In this document: positions 55,437 through 64,000 of the stretch, piece by piece
Numbering within the stretch: position 1 is the stretch's first letter
How the letters are laid out: the number at the start of each line of letters is the position of its first letter
Source of the DNA: Gilliamella sp. ESL0441
Lineage (GTDB): Bacteria > Pseudomonadota > Gammaproteobacteria > Enterobacterales > Orbaceae
DNA length: 64,000 bases
NCBI RefSeq assembly: GCF_019469185.1
Contig: NZ_CP048264.1
Span: 744,001-808,000 of the forward strand
Direction of reading: 5' to 3'
Notes under the pieces: model-generated
Seen by the model: only the letters and a program-made list of their open reading frames with translations
What the model was told of the DNA's origin: nothing
Database searches by the model: none
Translations under genes and position numbers: made by a program

Positions 55437-57995
55437 TCAAAGTAATTTTTTTAATTGATATAACATTTCTAATGCCTGTTTCGGTGTTAATGCATCAGGA
55501 TCAATACGTTTTAAAACCTCTTCAACTTCAGACGGTTCTGATTCAGTTTCAAACGAAAGTTGCGAGCTATCAACATGGCTGTTCGCTGTCTGTTTTGAAA
55601 TCATTTCAAGCTCTTTTAATTTCTGTTTAGCCCTTTTTAAAACCGTTTTAGGCACACCCGCTAAACCCGCAACGGCGATACCGAAACTTTTGCTTGCTGC
55701 ACCTTCAGAAACTTCATGAATAAATGCAACGGTATTATCATGTTCAATAGCATCAAAATGGATGTTATAGACACCTTGCATATGTTCAGGTAGTTGAGTT
55801 AATTCAAAGTAATGAGTAGCAAATAGGGTCATCGCCTTAATGTGATTAGCTAAATTTTCTGCACATGCCCAAGCCAATGAAAGCCCATCATAGGTTGAGG
55901 TGCCTCGACCAATTTCATCCATAAGTACCAAACTTTGTTCAGTTGCGTTATGCATAATATTGGCTGTTTCAGTCATTTCAACCATAAAAGTAGAACGCCC
56001 GGATGCTAAATCATCTGATGCACCTATTCGCGTAAAGATGCGATCAACAGGCCCAATAACTGCTTTAGATGCAGGAACAAAGCTACCAATATAAGTCAGT
56101 AAAACAATCAATGCGGCCTGACGCATATAGGTGCTTTTCCCGCCCATATTTGGGCCCGTAATAATAAGCATTCTGCGGTTTGGTGATAGCAAAAGCGAGT
56201 TCGCAATAAATGGTGTTTTTAATACTTGTTCTATAACCACATGTCGACCATCTTTAATTTCAATTCCTGCACTATTAGATAATGTCGGGCACTGATAATT
56301 AAGTGTTAAAGCACGTTCAGCAAGGTTAGTTAGTACATCAAGTTCAGCTATTGCATCGGCACTCATTTGCATATTCGCTAAATCAGGCAATAGTAACTCA
56401 AAAAGTTGATCGTAAAGTTGTTTTTCTAAAGCTAATGCACGACCTTTAGAGGTTAACACTTTATCTTCATATTCTTTTAATTCTGGAATAATATAACGTT
56501 CAACATTCTTCAATGTTTGCCGTCTGGTATAGTGAATCGGCGCTAAATGGCTTTGCCCTCGACTGATTTGAATATAGTAACCATGTACCGCATTAAATCC
56601 GACTTTTAAGGTATCGATACCTAGCGTTTCACGCTCGCGAATCTCAAGTTGTTCCAGATAATTCGTTGCACCGTCAGCAAGATTACGAAGTTCATCTAAT
56701 TCGGCATTATAGCCAGTTGCAATCACCCCTCCATCACGAATAATAACGGGTGGGGCTTCAACAATCGCTTGATTTAAAAGATCGGCTATCTGATCAAATT
56801 GATTGATTTTAGCTCGTAAAGCAATTAAATAAGGTGATGAGTGATGATTTAACAATTGTTGTAATTCTGGCAATACATTATAGGCATCACGTAAACGAGC
56901 AAAATCGCGTGGGCGTGCTGTTCTTAACGCTAATCTGGCTAAAATTCGTTCCAGATCACCAATTTGCTTTAAGATCGGTTGAATATCACCAAGATCTTGT
57001 TGTAATTCGCTAATGGCTTCTTGTCTATTTTGCAAAATAACCACATTACGGATAGGCGAATGCAACCAACGTTTTAACATTCGGCTTCCCATAGCGGTTT
57101 GTGTTTTGTCTAATATATCGGCAACCGTATTTTCAGTGCCACCACATAAATTTTCGGTGATTTCTAAGTTTCGGCGAGTAGCAGCATCTAAAACAACAAA
57201 ATCATAGGCTGACTCTTTAATGATAGAGCGAATATGAGGCAGGGCTGTGCGCTGAGTATCTTTCACATATTGCAATAAACAACCAGCGGCAGACAATGCA
57301 TAACAACAATCCTCAACCCCAAATCCGACTAAATCATTCGTTCCAAATTGTAACTTAAGCTGTTGTTTCGCTGTTTCAAGATCGAAGTCCCACAATGGGC
57401 GCCGTCTTAAGCCATTACGATTGTCAATTAATGACATCGATTCGAAATCTTCAGGATAAAGAAGTTCAACCGGATTTGTCCGCTGTAGTTCAGCTTGCAT
57501 TGCTTCAACGTTATCGCATTCGAATACAAAAAAACGACCAGAACTGATATCAAGAGTTGCATAACCAAAATGATTTTTGTGCTGCCAAATGGAAGCCAAC
57601 AAATTATCTTTTCGATCTTCTAAAAGTAATTCATCACTTACTGTGCCAGGGGTGACTATACGAACAACCTTACGCTCAACAGGCCCTTTACTGGTAGCAG
57701 GATCGCCAATCTGCTCACAAATTGCGACCGACTCCCCCAACGCAATGAGTTTTGCTAAATAACTTTCAACTGCATGATAAGGCACGCCTGCCATTGGAAT
57801 AGGTTCACCATTTGAAGAGCCTCTTTTTGTTAACGAGATATCAAGAAGTTGCGAAGCCCGTTTGGCATCATCATAAAACATCTCATAAAAATCACCCATA
57901 CGATAAAACAGTAAAATATCCGGATTTTCTGCTTTCAATTTTAGGTATTGTCGCATCATTGGTGTGTGGTCGGTGAAGTTGTCGTATTCGGTCAT
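55437..57995 (-). CDS. mutS: MutS, DNA mismatch recognition protein
   Basis: 852 aa from ATG 57995 (E. coli 853); the frame also opens with TTG at 58004. The mismatch-wedging motif is FYE in [13 protein letters not shown]. The ATPase has Walker [26 protein letters not shown] and the later THYFEL, followed by the HTH region and the C-terminal tetramerisation end. It finds mispairs and recruits MutL. Monocistronic. Confidence 0.97.
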   Translation of the reverse strand: MTEYDNFTDHTPMMRQYLKLKAENPDILLFYRMGDFYEMFYDDAKRASQLLDISLTKRGSSNGEPIPMAGVPYHAVESYLAKLIALGESVAICEQIGDPATSKGPVERKVVRIVTPGTVSDELLLEDRKDNLLASIWQHKNHFGYATLDISSGRFFVFECDNVEAMQAELQRTNPVELLYPEDFESMSLIDNRNGLRRRPLWDFDLETAKQQLKLQFGTNDLVGFGVEDCCYALSAAGCLLQYVKDTQRTALPHIRSIIKESAYDFVVLDAATRRNLEITENLCGGTENTVADILDKTQTAMGSRMLKRWLHSPIRNVVILQNRQEAISELQQDLGDIQPILKQIGDLERILARLALRTARPRDFARLRDAYNVLPELQQLLNHHSSPYLIALRAKINQFDQIADLLNQAIVEAPPVIIRDGGVIATGYNAELDELRNLADGATNYLEQLEIRERETLGIDTLKVGFNAVHGYYIQISRGQSHLAPIHYTRRQTLKNVERYIIPELKEYEDKVLTSKGRALALEKQLYDQLFELLLPDLANMQMSADAIAELDVLTNLAERALTLNYQCPTLSNSAGIEIKDGRHVVIEQVLKTPFIANSLLLSPNRRMLIITGPNMGGKSTYMRQAALIVLLTYIGSFVPASKAVIGPVDRIFTRIGASDDLASGRSTFMVEMTETANIMHNATEQSLVLMDEIGRGTSTYDGLSLAWACAENLANHIKAMTLFATHYFELTQLPEHMQGVYNIHFDAIEHDNTVAFIHEVSEGAASKSFGIAVAGLAGVPKTVLKRAKQKLKELEMISKQTANSHVDSSQLSFETESEPSEVEEVLKRIDPDALTPKQALEMLYQLKKLL

Positions 57996-58004
57996 ATTTT
58001 TCAA

Positions 58005-58654
58005 TTCTTTTTTATCTAAAACTCAGGCGATTACTATTTCTAATATTACTCACTTTATCGCAAAATCTTTGATTTTGCTCTTAAGTAACAAGGTAACTGT
58101 CTTAAAACCCTATAAATCGGTGAAACTTATTATTGTATTAGGCATTGTTTAATATTAAATGATTGTATCACTTTATAGGCTGTATTGAAAATGAGGTGAT
58201 TTGATGTGAGTAATATTAGATTATTTATAAATTAGGTTTAAAAAGACTAGTTTAATTATATTCTAAAATAGCGAATTCTTTATTTAATTAACTGATTAAA
58301 TGATGGTTTTATATCTCACGGCAATATTTAGTCATTGTCATTAAAAGGGTAACACATGAACCAAAAAAATTGGATAATTTGTCTCAATCACGCTAGTTAA
58401 CGATTGCAAAAGAAGCGAATATTGACAATAAAATCGACTTCTTCAATTTATAATATGACTTTTCAAAAATATTAATAATGATAAAGAATTTGCTTTAAAA
58501 GTCTTATTATTTCTTAAATTAATCATCTTTATTGTTTAAAAATTTAGCATTAAATGAAAAAAATAAGGTTAATTTTTTTCATAAGATCACTAAATCAAAC
58601 TGTTTTTATTCTAACTGTCTGATAATTAATTAATAAATAGAGAAAGGAAATAAT
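58005..58654. other. Intergenic region mutS / lipoprotein gene
   Basis: 650 A+T-rich bases without a convincing gene. A 14-codon ORF at 58356-58400 (MNQKNWIICLNHAS) has AAGGG seven bases upstream and could be a leader peptide, but this is weak. An imperfect hairpin (AAGAAGCGA with TCGACTTCTT) follows. An open frame at 57964-58152 overlaps mutS and has no support. Confidence 0.4.
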
Positions 58655-60040
58655 ATGCGGATAGTTTTAGCGATTTTGTTGGTGTTTTGTTTAACTGCAT
58701 GTCATGTTCGTACGGCTGAACAAGCTTATAACGAAGGGAAATATGTGGAAAGTATTAGCTTATTAACCGCTAACATTGGTGAAAAAGGAGCGGCAAAATT
58801 TAATGAGGAAAGTGCCGAAAAGTTACGAGTTTTGGTCAGTAATGTGATGAAACATTACGAGACAATCATTAATAGTAGTGCTAGAACTGATTATCAAGCA
58901 CGTATTGATAGTTATGAATCGCTTCGAAAAATCAATTTAATGTTAGTCAATCGTTTTTATAGTCAAACTGTCGCTTTTTTTAACGATAAATATGCAGCGA
59001 GTAAATTAGATCAACTTATCGCTAAAGAATATTACGATTATGGTAATTCGATAAAGGGTACGGACAGTGAAAGTTACAAAGTAAAAGCTAACTTATATTT
59101 AAAAGGTTCAGAACGGTATAAATATAAAGATATTTTTACTTTATATAAAAATGCTAAAAAGCAACATCTGGATATTGAAGCAAAGCACCATTACGATTTA
59201 GGTAAAACATTTTCGCAACAAGGTAATTATCAGGAAGCTTCCTTGGCATACCTTAAAGCTTGGGAGGTTTATAAGCCAATAGGCGAATATAAAGATAGTT
59301 ATAAACTCTATGAGGCTAATAAAAGAAAGCACGTCACTGCACTAGCAAAGGAGTATTACGAAAAAGCTGCGTTACTTGAAAAAATAGCTTATAAACGCGA
59401 AACTTATCGTGAAGCGGCTAAATATTATGAGGCAGCCAATTCAGCATATGCACAGTTCGGTTCATACCGTGATGCCAGCGCTAGAGCGAGTCGATGTAAA
59501 TTACAGGGACGCGTTAATGTGTATGTTAAAGATACCGACTATCTTAGTTGGGTAAAACAAGTTTTTAACGTTGATTATATATACTTTGTTAATCATAGCT
59601 CACAAGCTAATGTCATCATAGATATTAGTGCCAAATCTGACTATATTCATATGAAACCGTATGAAACAAATGAAGTTAAAACAGAAAAATATGTAGAAAG
59701 GATGAGCGAGAAAACCGATGATAATGGTAATAAAATCAAAGTTCCAATTTATAAAGAACAAAAATTCAACTTAAAGACTATCACTAATTCGAAAAAATAC
59801 ATTTTTACTACTGATATCGAAATAACCGGTGATATCAATAATTCTAAACGATTGATAAGCGAAGCAATTTCTTCTAAAACGGATTATATCTATTCGGGCG
59901 ATGTTCCAAGTAAATTTCATAACTCACATGAAGGCGAGTGGAAATCCAAATCAACGTTAAAACTTGAAGCACATTATTCGCAAGGTGAAGATATCAGAAA
60001 CTATTTAAAACAATTTATTGATAGGATGAGTGCTTTATAA
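58655..60040 (+). CDS. Lipoprotein with TPR-like repeats
   Basis: 461 aa. Lipobox FCLTAC with the lipidated Cys at residue 16, so anchored to a membrane from the periplasmic side; the next residues (HVRT) lack the Asp that retains lipoproteins in the inner membrane. Residues 20-290 are helical with TPR-like units such as HHYDLGKTFSQQGNYQEASLAYLKAWEVYKPIGEYKDSYKLYEANKRK and EAAKYYEAANSAYAQFGSYRDASAR. Residues 290-461 form a separate strand-rich part (VNVYVKDTDYLSWV ... VIIDISAKSDY). No family name recognised. AGAAAGGAAA before the ATG is a good ribosome-binding site. Monocistronic with its own terminator. Confidence 0.8.
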   Translation: MRIVLAILLVFCLTACHVRTAEQAYNEGKYVESISLLTANIGEKGAAKFNEESAEKLRVLVSNVMKHYETIINSSARTDYQARIDSYESLRKINLMLVNRFYSQTVAFFNDKYAASKLDQLIAKEYYDYGNSIKGTDSESYKVKANLYLKGSERYKYKDIFTLYKNAKKQHLDIEAKHHYDLGKTFSQQGNYQEASLAYLKAWEVYKPIGEYKDSYKLYEANKRKHVTALAKEYYEKAALLEKIAYKRETYREAAKYYEAANSAYAQFGSYRDASARASRCKLQGRVNVYVKDTDYLSWVKQVFNVDYIYFVNHSSQANVIIDISAKSDYIHMKPYETNEVKTEKYVERMSEKTDDNGNKIKVPIYKEQKFNLKTITNSKKYIFTTDIEITGDINNSKRLISEAISSKTDYIYSGDVPSKFHNSHEGEWKSKSTLKLEAHYSQGEDIRNYLKQFIDRMSAL

Positions 60041-60067
60041 TAATTGTTTATCATGACTCCAAAATAT

Positions 60068-60100
60068 AATCCCACAAAGTTGATAATGTGGGATTTTTTA
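60068..60100 (+). terminator. Terminator of the lipoprotein gene
   Basis: AATCCCACA, ten-base loop, TGTGGGATT, then a T run: 9-bp stem directly downstream of the stop. Confidence 0.88.
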
Positions 60101-61446
<1,346 letters not shown>

Positions 61447-61467
61447 TAACTAATTTTTAGTTACCAT

Positions 61468-61491
61468 AAAAGTGACCATTTGGTCACTTTT
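61468..61491 (+). terminator. Terminator of gapA
   Basis: AAAAGTGACC, loop ATTT, GGTCACTTTT and further T: 10-bp stem with a T tail. Confidence 0.9.
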
Positions 61492-61525
61492 TTTATGCTC
61501 AAATTTTATTATTATTACAAAAATA

Positions 61526-61554
61526 AAAACGCTCATTTAAAAAATGAGCGTTTT
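61526..61554 (-). terminator. Terminator of the cold-shock gene
   Basis: AAAACGCTCATTT, three-A loop, AAATGAGCGTTTT: 13-bp perfect stem; leftward tail TTATTTTTG. Confidence 0.88.
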
Positions 61555-61578
61555 CACTAATATTTACTACGATATTAA

Positions 61579-61788
61579 TTAGATAACGACAACTTCTGAT
61601 GCCGCAGGTCCGCGAGGGCTATCTTGAATAGCAAATTCCACTTGTTGACCTTCAGCTAGGGTTTTAAAACCTTCACCCGAAATTGCTGAAAAGTGAACAA
61701 ATACGTCTTTGCTCCCATCGGTTGGTGTGATAAATCCAAAACCTTTACTCTCGTTAAACCATTTTACTTGGCCTGTTTTCTTATTCAT
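61579..61788 (-). CDS. cspC: CspC/CspE-type cold-shock protein
   Basis: 69 aa OB-fold RNA chaperone. RNP1 KGFGFI and RNP2 VFVHF are present with the aromatic residues that stack on RNA; the wording ([36 protein letters not shown]-like [13 protein letters not shown]) is nearest E. coli CspC. It binds single-stranded RNA and acts as antiterminator and stability factor. The 725-base gap before it allows a long leader, as in csp genes; AGGA stands 11 bases before the ATG. Confidence 0.92.
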   Translation of the reverse strand: MNKKTGQVKWFNESKGFGFITPTDGSKDVFVHFSAISGEGFKTLAEGQQVEFAIQDSPRGPAASEVVVI

Positions 61789-62514
61789 TTACTAGATATC
61801 CTAACAATAATTAATATTTTGCCTTTAAGGCACGTATAGACTTTTACACAATATTCATTAATCAACAAATAAAACTAAAATAATGAGTCAAAAACTACAT
61901 CATAATTGTTAAACGTTTTCATAAAAAAATAGTGCGTCATAAGTCTGTTACTATTACCGCATAATTTATATTCGAAAGCAAGAAATTAATGACAATTTTT
62001 TCATCTTAGGATGAAGTTTTATATAAAATTTTTATATGGAATGATCTATTTTGATAAATAGCAAATTATAAGTGATTTTTAAATTTAAATTTATTTCGAA
62101 AGTAAAGATTATTTAAGCTAATTAAGTGTTGTAAGAAATTTATTTAAATATTAGTTCTAACGATTACTTTTCTAATCCTTTGTATCATACAAGTGTGTCA
62201 TTTATGATTTAAACGTTTACATTAGCTTTTAAAAAAGGTTGACAAGTTAAAAGAGAGTTTGATTAAACCAATTTAAAAAATAATTATTGATAGTTTAAAT
62301 TAAATAAATAACATGTTTGCACTAAAAAAACTGCACTAAATCACTCGCATTAAGATTAGATAGTTACTGATAATTACGAAAATGACATCTTTGAATATCT
62401 GCCGGAAAATATATGTAAAAATTATTAATGAAGAAATTTCTGATTCCGAATAAAAAAGCCATATGTAAGTAACTATGGCTTCTATTTGATTAATGTAAAT
62501 AAGAGTTATTGCTA
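61789..62514. other. Long gap ppa / cspC, probably csp leader and promoter
   Basis: 726 A+T-rich bases with no gene. On the minus strand the 100-200 bases before cspC are a likely structured leader of the kind that controls csp mRNAs in the cold; AAAACGTTT (61911-61919) and TTATGACGCACTA are notable but no exact cold box was found. No terminator hairpin of ppa could be fixed. Confidence 0.4.
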
Positions 62515-63045
62515 TTATTTATTTTTAGCTCTTTCAAAAGACTCAAGAATTTCTTTGCGAGCTGCATCGGCATTATCCCAACCGTCTACTTTCACCCATT
62601 TACCTTTTTCTAAAGCTTTGTATTGTTCGAAAAAGTGCTTAATTTGAGATTTAAGTAGTTCAGGAAGATCATCTACATCTTTAATATGATCATACTCTTT
62701 TGATAATTTAGTATGCGGTACGGCAACCAGTTTAGCATCTTGACCCGCTTCATCCGTCATTTTTAATACGCCAACAGGACGACAACGGATTACAGAACCA
62801 GGTTGTAATGGATATGGTGTAGGGACCAACACATCTACAGGATCGCCATCAAGCGATAAAGTATGATTAATATAACCATAATTACATGGATAAAACATTG
62901 CTGTTGCCATAAAACGGTCAACAAATACCGCACCAGTATCTTTATCTACTTCATATTTAATTGGATCTGCATTAGCTGGAATTTCAATTACTACATAAAT
63001 ATCGTCCGGTAACTCTTTACCTGCTGGTACGTTTAAAAGTCCCAT
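62515..63045 (-). CDS. ppa: Ppa, inorganic pyrophosphatase
   Basis: 176 aa family I soluble pyrophosphatase, the E. coli length. Starts [35 protein letters not shown]; catalytic block [31 protein letters not shown], with the acidic metal ligands, and [26 protein letters not shown] at seven-base spacing sets the start at 63045; the frame is open upstream to 63126 but that part is not pyrophosphatase. It drives biosynthetic reactions by removing PPi. Confidence 0.97.
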   Translation of the reverse strand: MGLLNVPAGKELPDDIYVVIEIPANADPIKYEVDKDTGAVFVDRFMATAMFYPCNYGYINHTLSLDGDPVDVLVPTPYPLQPGSVIRCRPVGVLKMTDEAGQDAKLVAVPHTKLSKEYDHIKDVDDLPELLKSQIKHFFEQYKALEKGKWVKVDGWDNADAARKEILESFERAKNK

Positions 63046-63112
63046 TTTTATATCCTCTATCTTGGTTAAAAAATATTGTTTAATGATAAGAAATAAGCGC
63101 ACATTATAAAGA

Positions 63113-63646
63113 TTATTCTGTTTCACTCAATTCTTTTAAATATTGAAAAATCTGTTTGGCTGTTTTTGGTGGTTTATTGGATTGTTGCTCTTTTTTGGCT
63201 AAACGAGCAAACGTACGTAATTGTTGTCTATCAGCCGTTGGAAATAACGCCATAATTTTTTCTGCATCGCCTGTTTCGATCAGTTCATCACGTAGCTTTT
63301 CAAGTTTATGGAATAAAGCAACTTGCTGATTATGACGATTTTTAAGTTTATCTAACGCTTGAGTAATTGGTTCAATATCACGATTACGAAGCAATTTACC
63401 AATATATTGTATTTGTCTTCGATATCCCTCTTTTTTAATTTTCTGAGCTAGCTCAATAGCATAAAGTAAATCTTCATCAAGTGGGATTTTAGTCAGTTCG
63501 TTCTTACTTAAACTAACTAATTCAATGCCCATTTTCTTTAGCACTTCTGCATCACGTTTGATTTCACTTTTACTGACATAAATAATTTCTTCATCAATAG
63601 GGGTTTCAAAATCATTATCGATGAGTAAATCTTTTTGCTTATTCAT
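63113..63646 (-). CDS. darP: DarP, 50S ribosome assembly factor
   Basis: 177 aa basic-acidic helical protein matching YjgA/Dar[65 protein letters not shown], and the coiled region ending FQYLKELSE. It binds immature 50S subunits. Divergent from pmbA by 86 bases, the same arrangement as in E. coli (yjgA/pmbA). ppa lies 67 bases further and may be cotranscribed. Confidence 0.93.
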   Translation of the reverse strand: MNKQKDLLIDNDFETPIDEEIIYVSKSEIKRDAEVLKKMGIELVSLSKNELTKIPLDEDLLYAIELAQKIKKEGYRRQIQYIGKLLRNRDIEPITQALDKLKNRHNQQVALFHKLEKLRDELIETGDAEKIMALFPTADRQQLRTFARLAKKEQQSNKPPKTAKQIFQYLKELSETE

Positions 63647-63732
63647 ATAGGATTTCTTATGTTAATAGTTAACTAAAATTCAATTCTGGCTTATTATAAC
63701 GTATCATTAGCAGAATTGTAGAAAATAATAAA

Positions 63733-64000
63733 ATGAGTATTGAACAGATTAAAAAAGATGCTATAAAGCAAAAAGAAAATTTATCCAATATTGTTGCTCA
63801 GGCCATTGAACAAGCTAAACAGAAAGTTGATTCAGTGGAAGTGTCAATAAATCAATCAACCGGTATTAGTGTAAGTACTCGATTAGGAGAACCAGAAAAC
63901 GTTGAGTTTAATAGTGATGGCGCTTTAGCTATCACTGTTTTTCAAGATCAACGAAAAGGTAGTGCCTCAACAAATGACTTATCACCACAGGCTATTTCAC
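63733..64000 (+). CDS. pmbA: PmbA/TldE, metalloprotease partner subunit (5' part)
   Basis: 89 codons to the window edge. The product starts [20 protein letters not shown] and reaches [36 protein letters not shown] and TNDLSPQAI, the N-terminal segment of PmbA (TldE). TldE pairs with TldD to mature microcins and degrade CcdA. Divergent from darP. Weak ribosome-binding site. Confidence 0.93.
   Translation, partial: MSIEQIKKDAIKQKENLSNIVAQAIEQAKQKVDSVEVSINQSTGISVSTRLGEPENVEFNSDGALAITVFQDQRKGSASTNDLSPQAIS

Noticed and set aside
57964-58152. Rightward open frame of 62 codons at the mutS start
   Set aside because: Overlaps mutS on the other strand and its product is a hydrophobic chance sequence without support.
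63046-63126. 27-residue N-terminal extension of pyrophosphatase
   Set aside because: A strong AGAGGA sits before the ATG at 63045 and E. coli Ppa starts at the same place; the extension overlaps the end of darP.

Overview
The window reads as chromosomal DNA of an A+T-rich gammaproteobacterium. Most core proteins can be aligned by eye to their E. coli counterparts over their full length (YoaA, TsaB, GrxA, FolD, PpiB, LpxH, ModA/B/C/E/F, UvrB, PurE/K, Dgt, GlnK/AmtB, Psd/MscM, RlmF, Dld, MutS, GapA, Ppa, DarP, PmbA), but gene order differs from E. coli and base composition is much lower in G+C. Together with ESPR-type autotransporters and a lipo-oligosaccharide-type glycosyltransferase island, this suggests an Orbaceae-like gut symbiont (Gilliamella and relatives). 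The placement is inference, not proof. No rRNA, tRNA, CRISPR array, transposase or prophage gene was seen.

Layout. 0.2-10.8 kb: surface-glycan island with two tandem MsbA-type lipid flippases, then a GT2, four GT8 and one GT32/capsule-type glycosyltransferase in two divergent blocks, very A+T-rich. 11.1-17.4 kb: housekeeping genes (yoaA-tsaB, grxA, a yggN-like gene, folD, ppiB-lpxH). 17.3-22.1 kb: molybdate locus, modABC facing modE-modF, with a near-perfect ModE operator between them. 22.5-28.1 kb: uvrB (DnaA boxes upstream), yoaB, purE-purK, dgt. 28.1-30.1 kb: glnK-amtB behind a sigma-54 promoter and an NtrC-like site. 30.1-34.2 kb: an accessory stretch with three unrecognised small genes, a DsdC-type regulator without dsdXA, and a membrane-protein gene apparently split by a ten-A run. 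34.2-37.4 kb: EamA transporter, NupG-type nucleoside transporter and a Firmicute-like purine nucleoside phosphorylase. 37.6-42.6 kb: fdhD, a DedA protein and psd-mscM. 43.5-50.1 kb: two convergent paralogous autotransporters. 50.6-64 kb: a CitMHS/NhaD-type antiporter, rlmF, dld, mutS, a TPR-like lipoprotein, gapA, a cold-shock protein, ppa, darP and the start of pmbA/tldE.

Functional links. The mod locus, ModE and FdhD all serve molybdoenzymes (molybdate import, its regulation, and formate dehydrogenase sulfuration). The glycosyltransferase island and MsbA pair point to assembly and export of a short, strain-variable lipo-oligosaccharide; LpxH and Psd supply other envelope lipids. The nucleoside transporter and phosphorylase form a salvage operon. 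The least explained pieces are the A10-interrupted membrane gene, the orphan genes at 30-32 kb, the open N-terminal extension of modE starting inside its own operator, and several strong palindromes upstream of yoaA, eamA and the phosphorylase gene. No wholly new defence or mobile system could be demonstrated.
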